Shown here: positions 46,640 to 58,506 of the stretch, in pieces
How positions within the stretch are numbered: the stretch's first letter is position 1
How the letters are laid out: every line of letters starts with the position of its first letter
Origin: Erpetoichthys calabaricus
Lineage: Eukaryota > Chordata > Cladistia > Polypteriformes > Polypteridae
Assembly: GCF_900747795.2 (NCBI RefSeq)
Contig: NC_041404.2
Coordinates: 85,897,018 to 85,961,017 of the forward strand
Reading direction: 5' to 3'
Length of the DNA: 64,000 nt
Made by a program: the position numbers and the translations under genes
Notes under the pieces: model-generated
The model's input: the letters and a program-made list of their open reading frames with translations, nothing else
Told to the model about the DNA's origin: nothing
The model's database searches: none

Positions 46640-47002
46640 CTGAAGGTAAAGAAAGAACATTGATGTCACACTGGCATGTCAGGTAGAATGGGGGTTGCAA
46701 AATGTTAGCTTATCTGTGACGTGAATGTTATTATAACTAGAATAATGACAATTTGTTGGTCTTGGAGCAACATCACCATCTGTAAGCAGCAGTGTCTGCA
46801 AACAACTGTGTGCCAAGGCACCATGGACAGCAGATAATGAACCAAGCAAATGCTGAACACTGAGTGGGCATCACTCTGGTAGAAAGGTTTGTCACATGAC
46901 TTTCTAATGCTTTAAGGCATAAGCACCATTGAAGTAAGGAGCTACGTGAAACAAGTACTGAAGTATCACTTGAGGTGGAGGTAAAAGTAGAATCGTTGTG
47001 TG

Positions 47003-47158
<156 letters not shown>

Positions 47159-47429
47159 GAAATTGGGAGATGCCTCACTGAAGGCCCTCTACCACAATAC
47201 TGAGCCCTATCTATTTATCTATCTATTATAGAAGAACAACACCTATTGAAAGACAGAGCAATGTGCCTTATGGATGGGTCAGCCCATTGGAAGCGCAACA
47301 AGAAAGGCATTCTCTGCCATAGCTGCAAAGATGGCAGAAGATGCCAATTTAGAACTAGGTATGGTGCCATCCCGGCAGAACTGAATTGAAGAACCATACT
47401 CGGCCAGGAGGTCAGTGTGATCAGGCGAG

Positions 47430-47870
47430 ACAACTGGTCAGGGCTACATGCTCCCCCAATATTTTACGTGACATAATCCCTGGGCACCGCTACCAGTATG
47501 GACACCTACAAGGCATGCTGGGAACTGTAGTCCGAGGTGTGGTTCTGTGAGAATTTGTGATTCCTACTCTCGGGAACTTCTGCTAGACCCGAAAGTGCTT
47601 CTCTCAGGCTATGCCCTAGCATTGGAAGTACTCCCAGGTCTAAGATAAAAGAAGCCGCTCAATCTCATCTAGGGAGAATGAGGAGAGGAGCTGGACAACA
47701 CTCGTCTGGGAGAAGTGGAGTAATAAATTAAGAAAGATAAAGGGAGAGAGAGGAGAAAAGAATATTTGTGGATACACTTGTTGTAAGGTACTTTGGATAA
47801 TACACCTGCTCTATTTGTTTTACAGTTGTGTTTAAGGGGTGCTGCATTGCCCCCTACTGAATCTTAGTGT
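47430..47870 (+). mobile_element. LTR-like repeat (fossil) in ferritin B intron 2
   Basis: Contains 'aaggcatgctgggaactgtag', a TATA-like 'aagataaaagaagcc', a purine-rich block and AATAAA near 47732. This suits an LTR in plus orientation. Family and exact ends are not known. Confidence 0.35.
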
Positions 47871-48208
47871 GTCTCATCTCTGCTGCAGCTGTTCTGGTTA
47901 GGATATGTGTATACAGAATATTAATATATTTGCAGTCTCCAGATACATATTTTATAAAAAAAAAAAACAAGCTTGTCAGGTAAACTGATGATTTTAACTT
48001 GTAAAAGTATGAGTATGAATTTGAGTGGGCTTTGTTCTGGACTGGTGTCATATTCATGACTGTTTCCTTCATGGACACAGACATGACCCCAGATTGCTGG
48101 CTGGTTTTGTAATATATTTGTTAGGCCAATTGAAATTTATTTATTTAAATTTCTGTTGAGGTAATCAGAGCTCTCCACTCTTTTCTTAGCCCCACAGCAA
48201 ATTCTCAC

Positions 48209-48355
48209 CCTGATGTCTTGCAGGAAGATGCGGCCGCCCCTCTTGTTCTGGAACTCCATGAGCTTGTTGGCATGTTCTTTTTCCTCTTCGCTCAACTCCT
48301 TGAAGAACTTAGCAAAGCCTTCCAGGGCCACATCATCACGCTTGAAGTAGTGAGC
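48209..48355 (-). CDS. Ferritin B exon 2
   Basis: The acceptor is ACACAG|GCTCAC and the donor AGG|GTGAGA. It gives 49 residues, '[20 protein letters not shown]' to '[10 protein letters not shown]', with E62 and H65 in '[12 protein letters not shown]'. The first 42 bases are identical to gene A exon 2. Confidence 0.94.
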
Positions 48356-48554
48356 CTGTGTGTTAAGAATTAAGTTTGGAATGAAATGGGAAAGTGAGCT
48401 GCAAAAAACACTGCAGAGAAATATAATTAAAAATTAAAAAAGTATGCAAAGATGTTGCCCAAATGTCTAAAATGTTTTGTACTCCAACCTTAATATCACA
48501 GCCTTATCTTTGAGAACAATCTGTCCGTGTTCCAGAAATGATCCTCACTTCATA

Positions 48555-48850
48555 TACAGTACTCTCTGTAATGTTCGGGACAAAGACACATTTTTTCCCT
48601 TGATTTACCCCTCTGCTCTGCAGTTTAAATTTACAAATCAAACAATTCAGATGCAATTAAAGTGCACATTGCAGACTTTCATTTAAGGGTATTTGCATAT
48701 ATTTCAGTCACACGATGTAGAAATGACATCACTTTTTAAATATGGTCCCCCCCATTTCAGGGTGCCATTAAGGCAGTTATATTTCGGAATTTTATGCATG
48801 TCACAAAGAATTTGATACTGTGTTTGGACAACTAAGGATGGTGCCATCAC
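48555..48850 (+). mobile_element. Tc1/mariner terminal fragment
   Basis: 'acagtactctctgtaatgtt' then 'cgggacaaagacacatttttt' and 'cccccccatttcagggtgcc' resemble the end of a fish Tc1-type transposon whose repeat begins with 'gtgataatgtttgggaca'-like sequence. The transposase is absent. It lies in ferritin B intron 1. Confidence 0.5.
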
Positions 48851-48972
48851 AGTTTAGATTGTATACAAATCAAAATAATTGACAGGATCAAAGAAACTAC
48901 TTGGTCATTAAGGAATTTTCTAACAACAGGGAGACAAAACAATGAACAGGTCAGGTTGGGGAGCATGCAGTG

Positions 48973-49455
48973 CTACAGTGCATTGCCAGAACCACCACAC
49001 GACGAAACAGCTTGGGACCCTGGCTGGCAACCCCCCCAGGCAGACACGTGGTCCAGTCCCACCCTCTGGAAATGACCGTCTACCCGCCGCAGCCAGGTGT
49101 TACATGGGTGTCCCCTTGGCCTGGTCCAGCCAGTCGGGTCCTCAACAATGTGGATCCTACAGGCTGGATCACCCTCTGGGAATCGCGCCACATGGCCGTA
49201 GTGCTGACACTCCCTCACAATGCAGGTAATGTGCCTCATCTGGGACTCCATAAGTGACTGCTTGTTCAACACAAAGTCAAACAAATGGTACCCAAAGATT
49301 CTCTGAAGAAACTCTGTACCGAAGAAGTCCAGTCTTTGTCTCAGGTCACTGGGTAGCGCCCATGTCTCGCAACCATACAGCAAGACAGGAAGCACCAGGA
49401 CTTTAGACACTTGGACCTTAGTCCTTTTGCAGAGAACACATGTGTCATATCTCAT
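48973..49455 (-). mobile_element. LINE ORF2 C-terminal remnant
   Basis: The minus-strand frame of 160 residues reads 'SKVLVLPVLLYGCETWALPS', 'LQRIFGYHLFDFVLNKQSLM' and 'RHITCIVRECQHYGHVARFP'. This is the post-RT region of a non-LTR retrotransposon ('LYGCETW...' and 'YGHVARFP' motifs). It is one uninterrupted piece but lacks the RT domain. It lies in ferritin B intron 1. Confidence 0.85.
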
Positions 49456-49459
49456 TCAG

Positions 49460-50250
49460 AGTTTCTTCCAGGGCTGGGGTTCAAATTCTTGTTTGGTGTC
49501 TTTGATGTACATTTTTGATTTATTTGGATATGTTACTATTTCTTCTGTTTATAATTTGCTGTATTCTTTAAATCTAATGTATCTGTATCTAAGCCCGTGT
49601 TATGTTTTTTGTGGATGTATCTAAGCCCATGTGTTTTGTGGATGGTCCTTAAAGAGGTGGAGTCACCTGCAAAGGCCCAGCCAGGAACTGCCCCTCCGCC
49701 CTGTTAATTTGTAGAATCTCCCACAGCCCCCGGTGGTCCATTGTGAATGGATTCTGCAATTGGTAAGTTGTGTTTTGCTGCATGTAGTGCTTTTTTGATT
49801 ATTATTGGATTTTTTGACCTACTGCTCTATTCTTTTGACCTCTCTTTGGTCTCTGTATTGGGACATTGTTTGCTTTTGGATTTGCCTTTAACAGGCATTG
49901 TATGCCTTTTGTGGTCTTCAGAACTTCACAGCATTACAGAGCAGTTTTTGTGAAGAATAAATCTTTTGTTTTATAAAAATGTAATAAGGCCCTTTTTGTG
50001 CCTAGCCAGGATTTTTGATGCGATTTCTGCCTCTACTGGGCATTTTTGGACATGTTTTTAGGACATATGTGCTTTGGGACTCATAATAATTTGTTGCTAG
50101 CCTGGCGATAGTGCAAATTACAACGATCTTATGGTCCAGCTCATAAATAATACTTCACTCATTATTCATTACATGGAAGTTTGGTGTATAGTAAATACAG
50201 AGGTTTCAAGGGAAGGTTCACATTTGATTAGTAGTAAATAAGAGTTTTTC
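49460..50250. other. Ferritin B intron 1, unassigned
   Basis: AT-rich. An AATAAA-bearing stretch near 49950-49965 and 'agcattacagagcagttttt' may be repeat-derived, but no family is recognised. Confidence 0.35.
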
Positions 50251-50261
50251 TGGTGTTCAAG

Positions 50262-50665
50262 CAGGCATAGGCGAAGTAGGTGACCGCCTAGGGCCCCAGC
50301 GTCCGGGGGGCCACGGATCGACGGCGGCCAGGCCCCCGGCCCGCCCCTCCCCTCGCAATGCATTCCAAAAGTTTCAAATATCCCAAAAAATAAAAAAGGA
50401 CAAAAAAACTAAAAAAAGAAAAATTACAAAAAAACTAAGCTGGGCTTAGTTACATACCGCCACGTGGTGCCCAGTGGAAACAGTTCAAACTGGCTAAATT
50501 GTAGCAGTTAACTACTCCGGGCGAAAAAGGGACGCAGGGTGATGACCTCGTAACGTTACAAGAAAACGTCTCCTTGGTCTAATTTTCACGCATTTCGCAG
50601 AGCTTCCAGGGGGCCCCTGGACCCCCCTTTCGCCTAGGGCCCCATAATACCTAAGACCGGGCCTG
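50262..50665. mobile_element. Non-autonomous hAT element
   Basis: It starts CAGGCATAGGCG and ends CCGGGCCTG. Near the ends, 'cgcctagggccccag' pairs with 'tttcgcctagggcccc'. GTTCAAG lies on both sides (50255-50261 and 50666-50672), close to the 8-bp hAT target duplication. At 404 bp, it has no transposase. It lies in ferritin B intron 1. Confidence 0.75.
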
Positions 50666-50672
50666 GTTCAAG

Positions 50673-51923
50673 TAACAAAAAATTTGCACTAAGTGCCTGA
50701 TTAATCACCTATCTCCTAATGTGAGCAAAATAAACACCAAAGTGATGAAAAAAATGAAAACTGCAAAAGCCAGAAACTCCAGCTAATGTGAACCAAATAC
50801 ACATTTATCAAGAAATGAATACTGTAGTAGCACACATTGCTAAGAAAAAAAGGCAAATGTCTGAATCAAACGATGAGTGGACAGTGTGATCAATGCACTC
50901 ATAAATCCATTTACAGGATAAAAGGGTCACTCTGATGCTACACCTGCCATACATACTATGCAGCCACACCCAAGACCTCCATTCCCAGTCCCCCCGTGTC
51001 ATATGATTTTGGATTCTACACAATAATAGCATATCTCAAGGAGCTCATTTTGAGAAATATCATCACATACATCATTAGAAACAATAAGATTAGATTATCT
51101 TTTACCTTGATAGTAAAGCTAATACAAAATGGAAGGTTGGTAATTTCGTACCAGTGAAATGTACTGGAAACCCAGAACAGAGTAGACAATTATGTTGAAT
51201 TTCATATGTACAAAGGGTGGCATTAGTGGATGAATGGAACCCACAAAATGTATTTCTGGGACCTTAGGAAGAAACAAATTCCTAAATCTTTGGGTTTGGT
51301 GTCCACAGTAGAACGCTACATAGCATTTGTGGCTGCTCTATGGAAAGTTGTTACCCAGAAGGTTGCTGTTTGGTGAATCTAGCCAGAGATTGAAGGAAAT
51401 TATGCATGTGGTCCTCCTCAAAGCTATAACTCACCAGGGGTGGTTTATAACCACCCAGATCATACAGTGTTGAGAAAGTGACCGGCGGTGCTTTCAATGT
51501 ATGATACTGCCTGTTGTTGTTGTTTTTGTACTACAGCCACTAACCTGTGGGAATCACCCAAGTAAAAATCTCAAAGTACTATGTACTGTACATATAACAA
51601 TAAAACTGAACTTGAAACTGATTTAAAGCTTATAACCCATTTGCAGAAAAGTCCGAGCCTAGCAGGTATGTGTTGTATTGTTTCTCTCTTTTGTGGGCCA
51701 AGAATCAAGTCAGCTGCATAAGGTTTTATGATTAAAGCAGTTTGCTAACTCCTTATGGAGACAACACTAGACACCCAGTTGCCTCTCTTAATGCTCTCGT
51801 CTATAAGATTATTTTTTTCCTCTGATGTGATTTTAAGCCTAAAGACTTCATCAAGAGGGCCCCCTCAGGCAGGAGCTGACACAGAATGGAATCTTCACAC
51901 ATTACTGATATAAAGTAACTCAC
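50673..51923. other. Ferritin B intron 1, proximal part
   Basis: No recognised transposon, RNA or exon. It ends at the donor of exon 1. Confidence 0.45.
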
Positions 51924-52025
51924 CATCGACAGGTAGGTGTAGGAGGCACACAACTCCATGTTGACCATGCGGTTGATAGCGGCCTCGCAGTCGCTGTGAT
52001 AGTTCTGGCGGACCTGAGATGCCAT
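51924..52025 (-). CDS. Ferritin B exon 1 (start codon)
   Basis: ATG at 52025-52023; 34 residues '[20 protein letters not shown]' then '[14 protein letters not shown]'. The donor ATG|GTGAGT is at 51923. It carries ferroxidase E27 and Y34. It is the first ATG after the IRE and gives the standard ferritin N-terminus. Confidence 0.94.
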
Positions 52026-52081
52026 TGTGATGGGTTGGTTGGTATCAGAAGAAATAAAAGCAATGTTAGAAAGAGTACAGA

Positions 52082-52116
52082 ATTTTGTTCAGTCACTGCT
52101 GAAGCAGAAGTTCTGG
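52082..52116 (-). promoter_or_regulatory. Iron-responsive element (IRE), ferritin B
   Basis: On the minus strand, TTCAG-CAGTGA-CTGAA makes the upper stem and loop, with a bulged C before it (CTGC|TTCAG). The loop obeys CAGUGN. Compared with gene A, the lower stem pairs less well by eye. It lies about 65 nt upstream of the ATG and below the TATA box, as in other ferritin 5' UTRs. Confidence 0.88.
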
Positions 52117-52157
52117 TTTCTCTGGCTTTCTGAGGTGATCTTGGAAATGACAGTCAA

Positions 52158-52164
52158 ATTTATA
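52158..52164 (-). promoter_or_regulatory. TATA box, ferritin B
   Basis: TATAAAT on the minus strand, about 28 bp above the likely start of the IRE-bearing transcript. Confidence 0.7.
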
Positions 52165-52196
52165 GTAGCATCGGGAGGGCTGTGCTAGCAGTCAAA

Positions 52197-52267
52197 CCAA
52201 TGGAGGAGGGCGGGTGCCAGCTGAGTTGTGAATGTAACATGACCTCAGTCTCCTGTGTGCAGTGTCA
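52197..52267 (-). promoter_or_regulatory. CCAAT, GC box and ARE-like motif, ferritin B
   Basis: CCAAT at 52197-52201, a GGGCGG box near 52209-52214, and TGACACTGC (matching TGACNNNGC) on the minus strand at 52259-52267. This parallels the gene A promoter, though with one ARE-like site instead of two. The short motifs are suggestive only. Confidence 0.45.
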
Positions 52268-52429
52268 CACTGAGACCACACTTAATTAGAATAAAGATGA
52301 CATCCTGGTGCTTGTTGTTGTCTCTCACTAAAACTCATTGATATTGCTTTTCATGAGCTTTTCTTGTTTTGCAAGGCAAGCACGTGTTGTTTATTTTAAG
52401 AATCATGTCTTTGATTTCCATTGTTTTCT

Positions 52430-53210
52430 CTTTATCTTAATTCTGAGATCTGCATCTTCTGCAGAAAACACAAAATGTTCTCCGGGCATAAAATCAATAA
52501 TTCAACCTGCATATGGGTGTGAAACTGGAACTGTGTGTGAATTAACTCTTGGAAGAATGAAAGAGTGGCATGATGCTGATGTTTCACTCGGACAGGTGCA
52601 GTTTTTGGAATAGACGAGCAAGCATGACTCAGCTGTGTGAGGGCAACCACAAAGCAGATGAAAGTGATAACAGTTCAAGGTGAATGTGGTGGGAGTAATT
52701 ATTCAGCAGTTTTCATGGAATGACATGGAATGAATGACAGACAGATAACTAAAAAAAACAAGACATAGCTTAAAAATACAAGATGTGAAATGGATAAATG
52801 GACTAACTAGTCTTGATGGGGGTGGTGTAGAAGTAGAGTGGTCAGTGCTGCTGTGACAGAAGATGTCCTGGTTAATCACTGTCTGTGTGATGCTCTTCTG
52901 TTGTCTTTGTGGGGTTTTATACAGGTTCTCCAGTTGCCAAAGATGTTTAAATTAGGTTAAATGGAAAAATTGATTTGGTCTGGTGTATATGTGTGTTGGT
53001 GAGAGTGCCCAGCAAGTGATTGGCATCAGGTACTCTTCAATCTAAATGTACAGGTGGGTCTGATTGGAGTTTTTGGCTCTGTGATGTTCAATATTGGTCC
53101 CCACATTGCTCTTAATGTTGCCCAGAGAGGCATCCCACGGCCAGGTAAGCTGATTAATCAGGTTCAGTAAATGGATGTATCATCTTGACAGGCCAGTGGT
53201 ATCACATAAC
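52430..53210. other. Upstream of ferritin B, unassigned
   Basis: No gene is seen. A faint SINE-like tail may lie near 52740-52870. Confidence 0.35.
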
Positions 53211-53213
53211 ATA

Positions 53214-55130
53214 CAGTACCTTCAGAAAGTATTCAGACCCCTTCACATTTTACACATTTTGCTGTATAGCAACCTCATGCTCAAATCATTTAAATTCATT
53301 TTTTCCCTCATCAAGCAACATTAAATACCCCAGAAAGATAAAGCAAAAACAAGGTTTTAGAAATTTTTGCTAATCTTTAAAAACAAAAAATCACACTGAC
53401 ACAATTACTCAGACCCTTTACTCAGTACTTCATTAAAGTCACTTTGGCAGGGATTACAACCTAGAGTCTTCTTGCATATAACACAACAAGCTTTGTGCAA
53501 CTGGATTTGAGCATTTTCTGCCATTCTTCTCTGCAGATACACTCAAGCTCTATCAGGATGGATGGAGATAATCAGTGGAGAGCAATTTTCAGGTCCCTTT
53601 AGAGATGTTCAATTGGAATCAAATCCACCTAAGAACATTCCTAGACTTGACCCTAAGCCAATCTGTGGTACAATGGGTCCATAGCTAGGAAATCAGTAGC
53701 CAATTTTAAATAAATAATAACGCCTTGAGAAGGTGGAGGCTCCAATTGGGTGTGTTTCGCTCCATGGTTAATTGGGGAGCTGGCTGACTGTGCCACACAC
53801 ACATGCAGAGACGGGCAGATCAGTCAAGCACCTCAATGATGCTGCGGAGGGAGCGGCTTCTCGCACCCATGCCCAATTAGGGAGCAGAAGATAAAGGAGC
53901 CTGCATTGGATATAAGGGGGAAGAATCAGAGAGTGAAAATGGAGAGACAGAAAGAAAAAGAAAAGAGAGAACAGAGCCATGAGAACAGCATCAGGAGGAG
54001 AGGCGGGATGAACCAGCCAGTGTGTGAGAGACAATGCGGTCGTAGGCCCTGCAATGTAGCGAAGGATCAGCACTCTAGGGGCACATCGCCCCCACTGATG
54101 GTCTGGAGGAGTAGGTACAATCGAGGCAGAGTCCTCTCCAGGGATCCAAGATACTCCAGGGGAGCGAAAAGGATGATGGGAGGACAACCAACCCCAAGGA
54201 GTCTAGTCGATGCCATTTCAGGCAGCCAAGACGGGGTTTCGGGTTGGTAAGGACCGCGGCAGCTAGTGTCTCTACCAGCTGAGTGAATATCCAGTGAGCT
54301 GGGGAGACGAAGGAGGAGATGTGCTGGGCTCATCCAAGAGTGAAAGGAACATTGCTCTGATGACTGTGTTGGTGGTTTTTATTCTTATTTTAACTCTTGA
54401 TTTTTAACTCCTGGACAGTCACCATTTTAAAGGATTATTTATTGAAGAGTTTTGAGTACCGCAGTTTGTTTTTGGACATTATTTTTTTTTTGATGGTTTT
54501 AATTAAAGTACTATAATCATTTTATGCACCTACCCCTTTGCTGTGTGTATTCTCATTTGTTTGGTTCATCCCTTGGTTATGCTACAGACGGTGGCAGGTT
54601 CAAGAGGCTCATGGGATGCAACTGGAAGCATGGAGATGACCTGCACCTTCACACAATACTGTCCAGAGTCCAGAGTGCTTTGGAGCAGGATTTCATTAAG
54701 GTTATCTCTGTACTTTTCTGTGTTTAGCTTTCCTCCAACCCTGACTAGTGTCTCAGAATCTGTCACTGAAAAACCACCTCCACCTTTGTAATGGTATTAT
54801 GCAGTTGAGTAGCAGTGCCTGGTTTCCTTCAGATGTGATGCTTAAAAATGTGGCCAAACACATCAATCTTGGCTTCATCAGACTATCACCATCATCATCA
54901 GAGAATCTTGTTTCTCCTAGTCTGAGAGTCCTTTATAGGTGCCTTCTTGAAAACTCCAAGCAAACGTTTATGTGTTGTCTGGCCACTCTGCTGTAAAGCC
55001 CAGTGTATCTCAGGACAAAGAACACCCTCTAGCTTTGCTGTTTTCCCTTTTCTGCTACATATTTTGTTGAACTAACTCTGGACCTTTTGAGCAAAGTCCT
55101 AAAATTCAATGCATAATGTGAGTTGTAAGC
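53214..55130 (-). mobile_element. Tc1-like remnant split by an LTR-like insert
   Basis: The left end 'cagtaccttcagaaagtatt' with 'cagaccccttcacatttt' is a Tc1 inverted repeat next to a TA. Degraded transposase continues to about 53705 and resumes at about 54590. There the minus strand gives 'ETLVRVGGKLNTEKYRDNLN' for the usual 'RLVRI.GKMNAAKYRDIL'. 'gagaatcttgtttctcctag' near 54902-54920 is a further match. The right arm is not clear. Confidence 0.75.
53715..54590 (+). mobile_element. Probable solo LTR-like repeat (fossil), family 2
   Basis: It sits inside the Tc1 remnant and shares its layout with 41420-42240: 'gggagctggctgactgtgcc' near the start, a GA-rich centre near 53940-53980, and an AT-rich end with 'aattaaagtactataatc'. 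No internal coding region. Younger than the Tc1 copy it interrupts. Confidence 0.45.
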
Positions 55131-55198
55131 AATCCATTGTACATTTTTACCATCCAGTGTGACCTAGTGTGGACTTAACATTTACAGAAATTGATAGG

Positions 55199-55972
55199 TT
55201 ATACGAGGTGTGAGGCGTCCAAGAACAACGCAAAAACAATTTAATGCAGGTTCTGACATGTCCATCTGAGAGCCTAGTTTGTGACAAGTTTCAACTTGTT
55301 TGATACTGTCAGTCGTTTCTGAGCCACTGTTCAGTTCAAGTGTGTTTTTCAAGTTTGTCGTTAATAATGGATATCGAGCAATGCATTAATATGAAATTTT
55401 GTTTCAAATTACAAAAAGCTCAGGAAACCCATCAGATGTTAAAATCTGTTTATGGTGACACTGCATCGACAATTAAGACTGTTTACAGGTGGTTTGATCG
55501 ATTTTGTAATGGATCTGACTCGGTTGAAGATGAGAAAAGATCAGGACATCTTTCAACATCAATAACCGAGGAAAATGTTGAAAGGGTTTCATTCTTCATC
55601 ATGACAATGCTCCTTGTCACACATCCCTTCTAGTACGACAATTTCTGTAGAATAAAAACGTTCTGCTGTGTCCGCATCCACCTTTTTCGCTGGATCTGGC
55701 ACCGTGCGACTTCTGGCTGTTCCCGAAATTGAAAATGACCATGAAAGGCAATCCATTGAGGACACCCAGGCAGCCACAACAGCCCAACTAAAGACACTCT
55801 TGAAAGAAAACTTCCAGAACTGCTTTACAAAGTGGCAGGAGCATTGGGATAAGTGCATTCGAAGCGGAGGAGAGTATTTTGAGGGTGACTAGTAGTTGTA
55901 AATCTTTTACTGCAATAAACATTTCTTTTTTAAAACATTCACAATAGTTTTTGATCACACCTCGTATGGTTA
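55199..55972 (+). mobile_element. Mariner-like element with a large internal deletion
   Basis: Inverted ends TACGAGGTGTGA (about 55201) and TCACACCTCGTA (about 55959-55970), with TA at the left border. The transposase N-terminus 'MDIEQCINMKFCFKLQKAQE' and 'TIKTVYRWFDRFCNGSDSVE' is followed by 'SGHLSTSITEENVERV', then directly by 'FIMTMLLVT' or, in the next frame, 'FHHDNAPCHTS', the second catalytic block. 'LCPHPPFSLDLAPCDFW' and 'FPKLK' follow. Roughly half of the usual 340-residue enzyme is missing, so it is non-autonomous. Confidence 0.88.
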
Positions 55973-56285
55973 AGTCTCTGCAGGCCACTAGTGTGCACCA
56001 TATGTCACACATACACACAGCATGCACATACATGTACACACACTCATACACATATTTGTATATGTCCTGGGCTTATACAGTAAGTGTTAGGGTTTTAGTA
56101 GAACTTGATCCTTAGCTTTAGTTCCTTTATTTCTTGCTAGTTTAGTTTTTCATATTTTGTAAATTATTGCGTTGCTCTTGTTAATGCAATTACCTGTTTT
56201 TTAATTTAATTATATTCCTTTAAGCTTTTTCTTGTTTGTAATTTTCCTTTTTGTCTTTTAATTATACCAGTTTAGCTTGTGATTT
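55973..56285. other. Unassigned AT-rich spacer
   Basis: TTTAGTT-rich low-complexity sequence with no gene or named repeat. Confidence 0.35.
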
Positions 56286-56289
56286 TTTT

Positions 56290-56760
56290 TTTATTTTATT
56301 GATTTTATTGTAATCATTCCATACAAATAGACTTATTTTTACAAAAAAATAGGATTGAAAACAAATCAACACTCACCCCTGAGAAAGAGAGCATGGCCAA
56401 CAGAATAAAACTTAAAAATAGTAAAAATAAATAAATTGATGAGTTTAATAGGCGGATACAGATAAATGGAGAAGGAAAAGAAATGGGAAGAGAATCTGCT
56501 TCCTCAGTGCTTTAAGAGCTTATTCTAAAATATTATTGATTAGATCCTGCCAGGTTTTGAAAAAGTTCTGCACAGATTCTCTAAGTGAGAATTTGATTTT
56601 TTTCCAATTTCAAATAATATAACATATCAGTTACTCACTGACTTAAAAGAGGAGAGCTAGGATTCTTCCAGTTTAACAAAATAAGCTTGTAATTTTATTA
56701 GTCTCTAAGTTGAGCCAAAGGGGGCAGGGCCTCCCACTTCCTCAGCTGAGGATCTATAAG
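56290..56760 (-). mobile_element. Possible L1/Tx1-like LINE 3' end
   Basis: The minus strand gives 'KIKFSLRESVQNFFKTWQDL' and 'INNILE' before a stop near 56520. This resembles the C-terminus of L1-type ORF2, then about 230 bp of A-rich 3' UTR ending in a poly-A run (poly-T at 56285-56295). It is a short match, so tentative. Confidence 0.45.
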
Positions 56761-57249
56761 AATTTAACAGGCCTGAGTCTAGTTGCTGAGAAGTCAGACA
56801 TCACCAGTTCCGGGAACCTCTGCCAACTGGCCGTTCACCCCAAATTCTATAGTAGAGTCTGTGTTGGGTCAGCAAATCTGATGACAGAAGCTTTCAATTC
56901 ATTAATTTCAATGCTCCTTGTATCTGAGTTTACTTTTCCTTGGGCAGGAAAACAGCTTGGCAGTAGAGCAGTGGCACAGAGTGGCACAACAAGATACTAA
57001 GAAGAGAAACAGAACAGTGTAGGGTTAGTAGCAGTTCATAATTATTGGAATGTTTATATTTTAGATTGTTTACTATATGTAAATGAGAGTTGCTTCAAAT
57101 TGGAGAGCTGGCCAGGTGTGCTGCAAAAAGCTCTTTACACCTCATCCCATAGATACAGAGTAGGGTTGAGATCCAGAAACTGTTAAAGCCACTGAAACAA
57201 TTAAGACCTACTGGAAAATGTCCGCCCAAATGTAGAAAAACTGCAGCAA
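56761..57249. other. Unassigned spacer
   Basis: No supported feature. Confidence 0.3.
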
Positions 57250-57960
57250 TGAAGGGATGAACTTGTCAGTAAAGATGTTCAGATATGCTTTGCCATTGAA
57301 ATGCTTTTCAATGATAGTATGGCCATAGTGTGTAATTAGTAATTATTTCCCACACCATGAAACTTGCCTTCACTGAGCTTTGGACACATATTGTTCACTC
57401 CACATTCTGATCAGTATGATGCAAAAGGAATCTGAATTCACCGTATAACTTTTTTTTTTCTTTTTCTCAGTAGTTCTGCGGCCACTGTAGAGGAACTTTT
57501 ATATATATAGCTAAAATTTGCACTCAACGTGTTATTCAGCTGTTGTAGCCCATTCAAGAAAAGGTCCATCGGGTGCTGTTTTCTGAGATGACTTTCTGCA
57601 TATAGTGTTGAATTCAGATGTGATTTATATGAATTTGCCCATCTGTTTGTTTACATGATTCTTACTATTCTCCTTTTAACTCCTCTGATGTATAAGCCAT
57701 TTTCTTCGCAGCATAGACTGTCACTGGTAGATTTTCATCAATTTGTATTATGCTCAGTAAGCCGTTGTGTTTGAAAAGTCTATATTGAAAACTGGTTGGG
57801 AGATGTCAGTTCAACACACCTATTGCCAACTATCTTTCCATGCTCAAAATCACTTGTTTCAGTCATTCAAACACTCAACTGAGCTTTAGTTGATGCTAAA
57901 AACGTTGATCTGCCTGATTTATACCACACACTGCTATCGCTTGAGTTACAACACATTGAA
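57250..57960 (-). mobile_element. Tc1-like remnant, related to 33290-34075
   Basis: 'cacattctgatcagtatgatgcaaaagg' parallels 'caaattctgatccttcc...atgcaaaagg' of the 33-kb copy, and 'catctgtttgtttacatgattcttac' parallels its 'catctgtttgcttgtatgattcttgc'. No frame remains open. Identified by this pairwise similarity only. Confidence 0.5.
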
Positions 57961-58500
57961 ATGTAGGACTTGTGTGAAAGTGCAAGAGTACCTGATAAAC
58001 CCAGTAAATATTTAAATGTGCCCAAGCTAAAAGAGATGATACAGCCAGGCTGCAAGGACACAACTGCTTTACCCTGGCTTGGTCAGGTCAGTCAGAATGA
58101 CATGCAGCTGTCAAACACTGAAGACCTGGACAGAGGCAGCCAGGGGCAGAAGAACAACTGAGATCAGCTAAATCAATACACTCCTCAGCCAAGTGTCCCC
58201 GCACTGCTGCTTCAGAGCCCAGCAGGAGTGTGACACTAAAGGCCACAAGACAGCTTTAAAGCCTGCAGTAACTGCAAAGTTTTTACTTACAAAACTAAAT
58301 CCATTCATCCATACTTTCTGCAAATTATTTTTGCTATGCTCTAATGTCTCTACAGAGAATTTCAAAGCATGCTGGAATCCAAATAGCAACGCTACCTACT
58401 GTGCCATCAGAACAGCAATAAGTAGCCTTAAGAAAGTAAATCTGAACTGAACCATTTAATGAAAAATCTATAGTACTAGTGTGTTGTGCCGTTTTAGCTA
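57961..58500. other. Unassigned spacer
   Basis: Short frames at 57970-58161 and 58193-58450 resemble no known protein. Confidence 0.3.
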
Positions 58501-58506
58501 TTATGA

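Noticed and set aside
53906-54250. 114-residue open frame
   Set aside because: Same kind of purine-rich LTR-like repeat as at 41.5 kb; no family match recognised.
57970-58450. Small plus-strand open frames
   Set aside because: No recognisable motif, splice pattern or start context.
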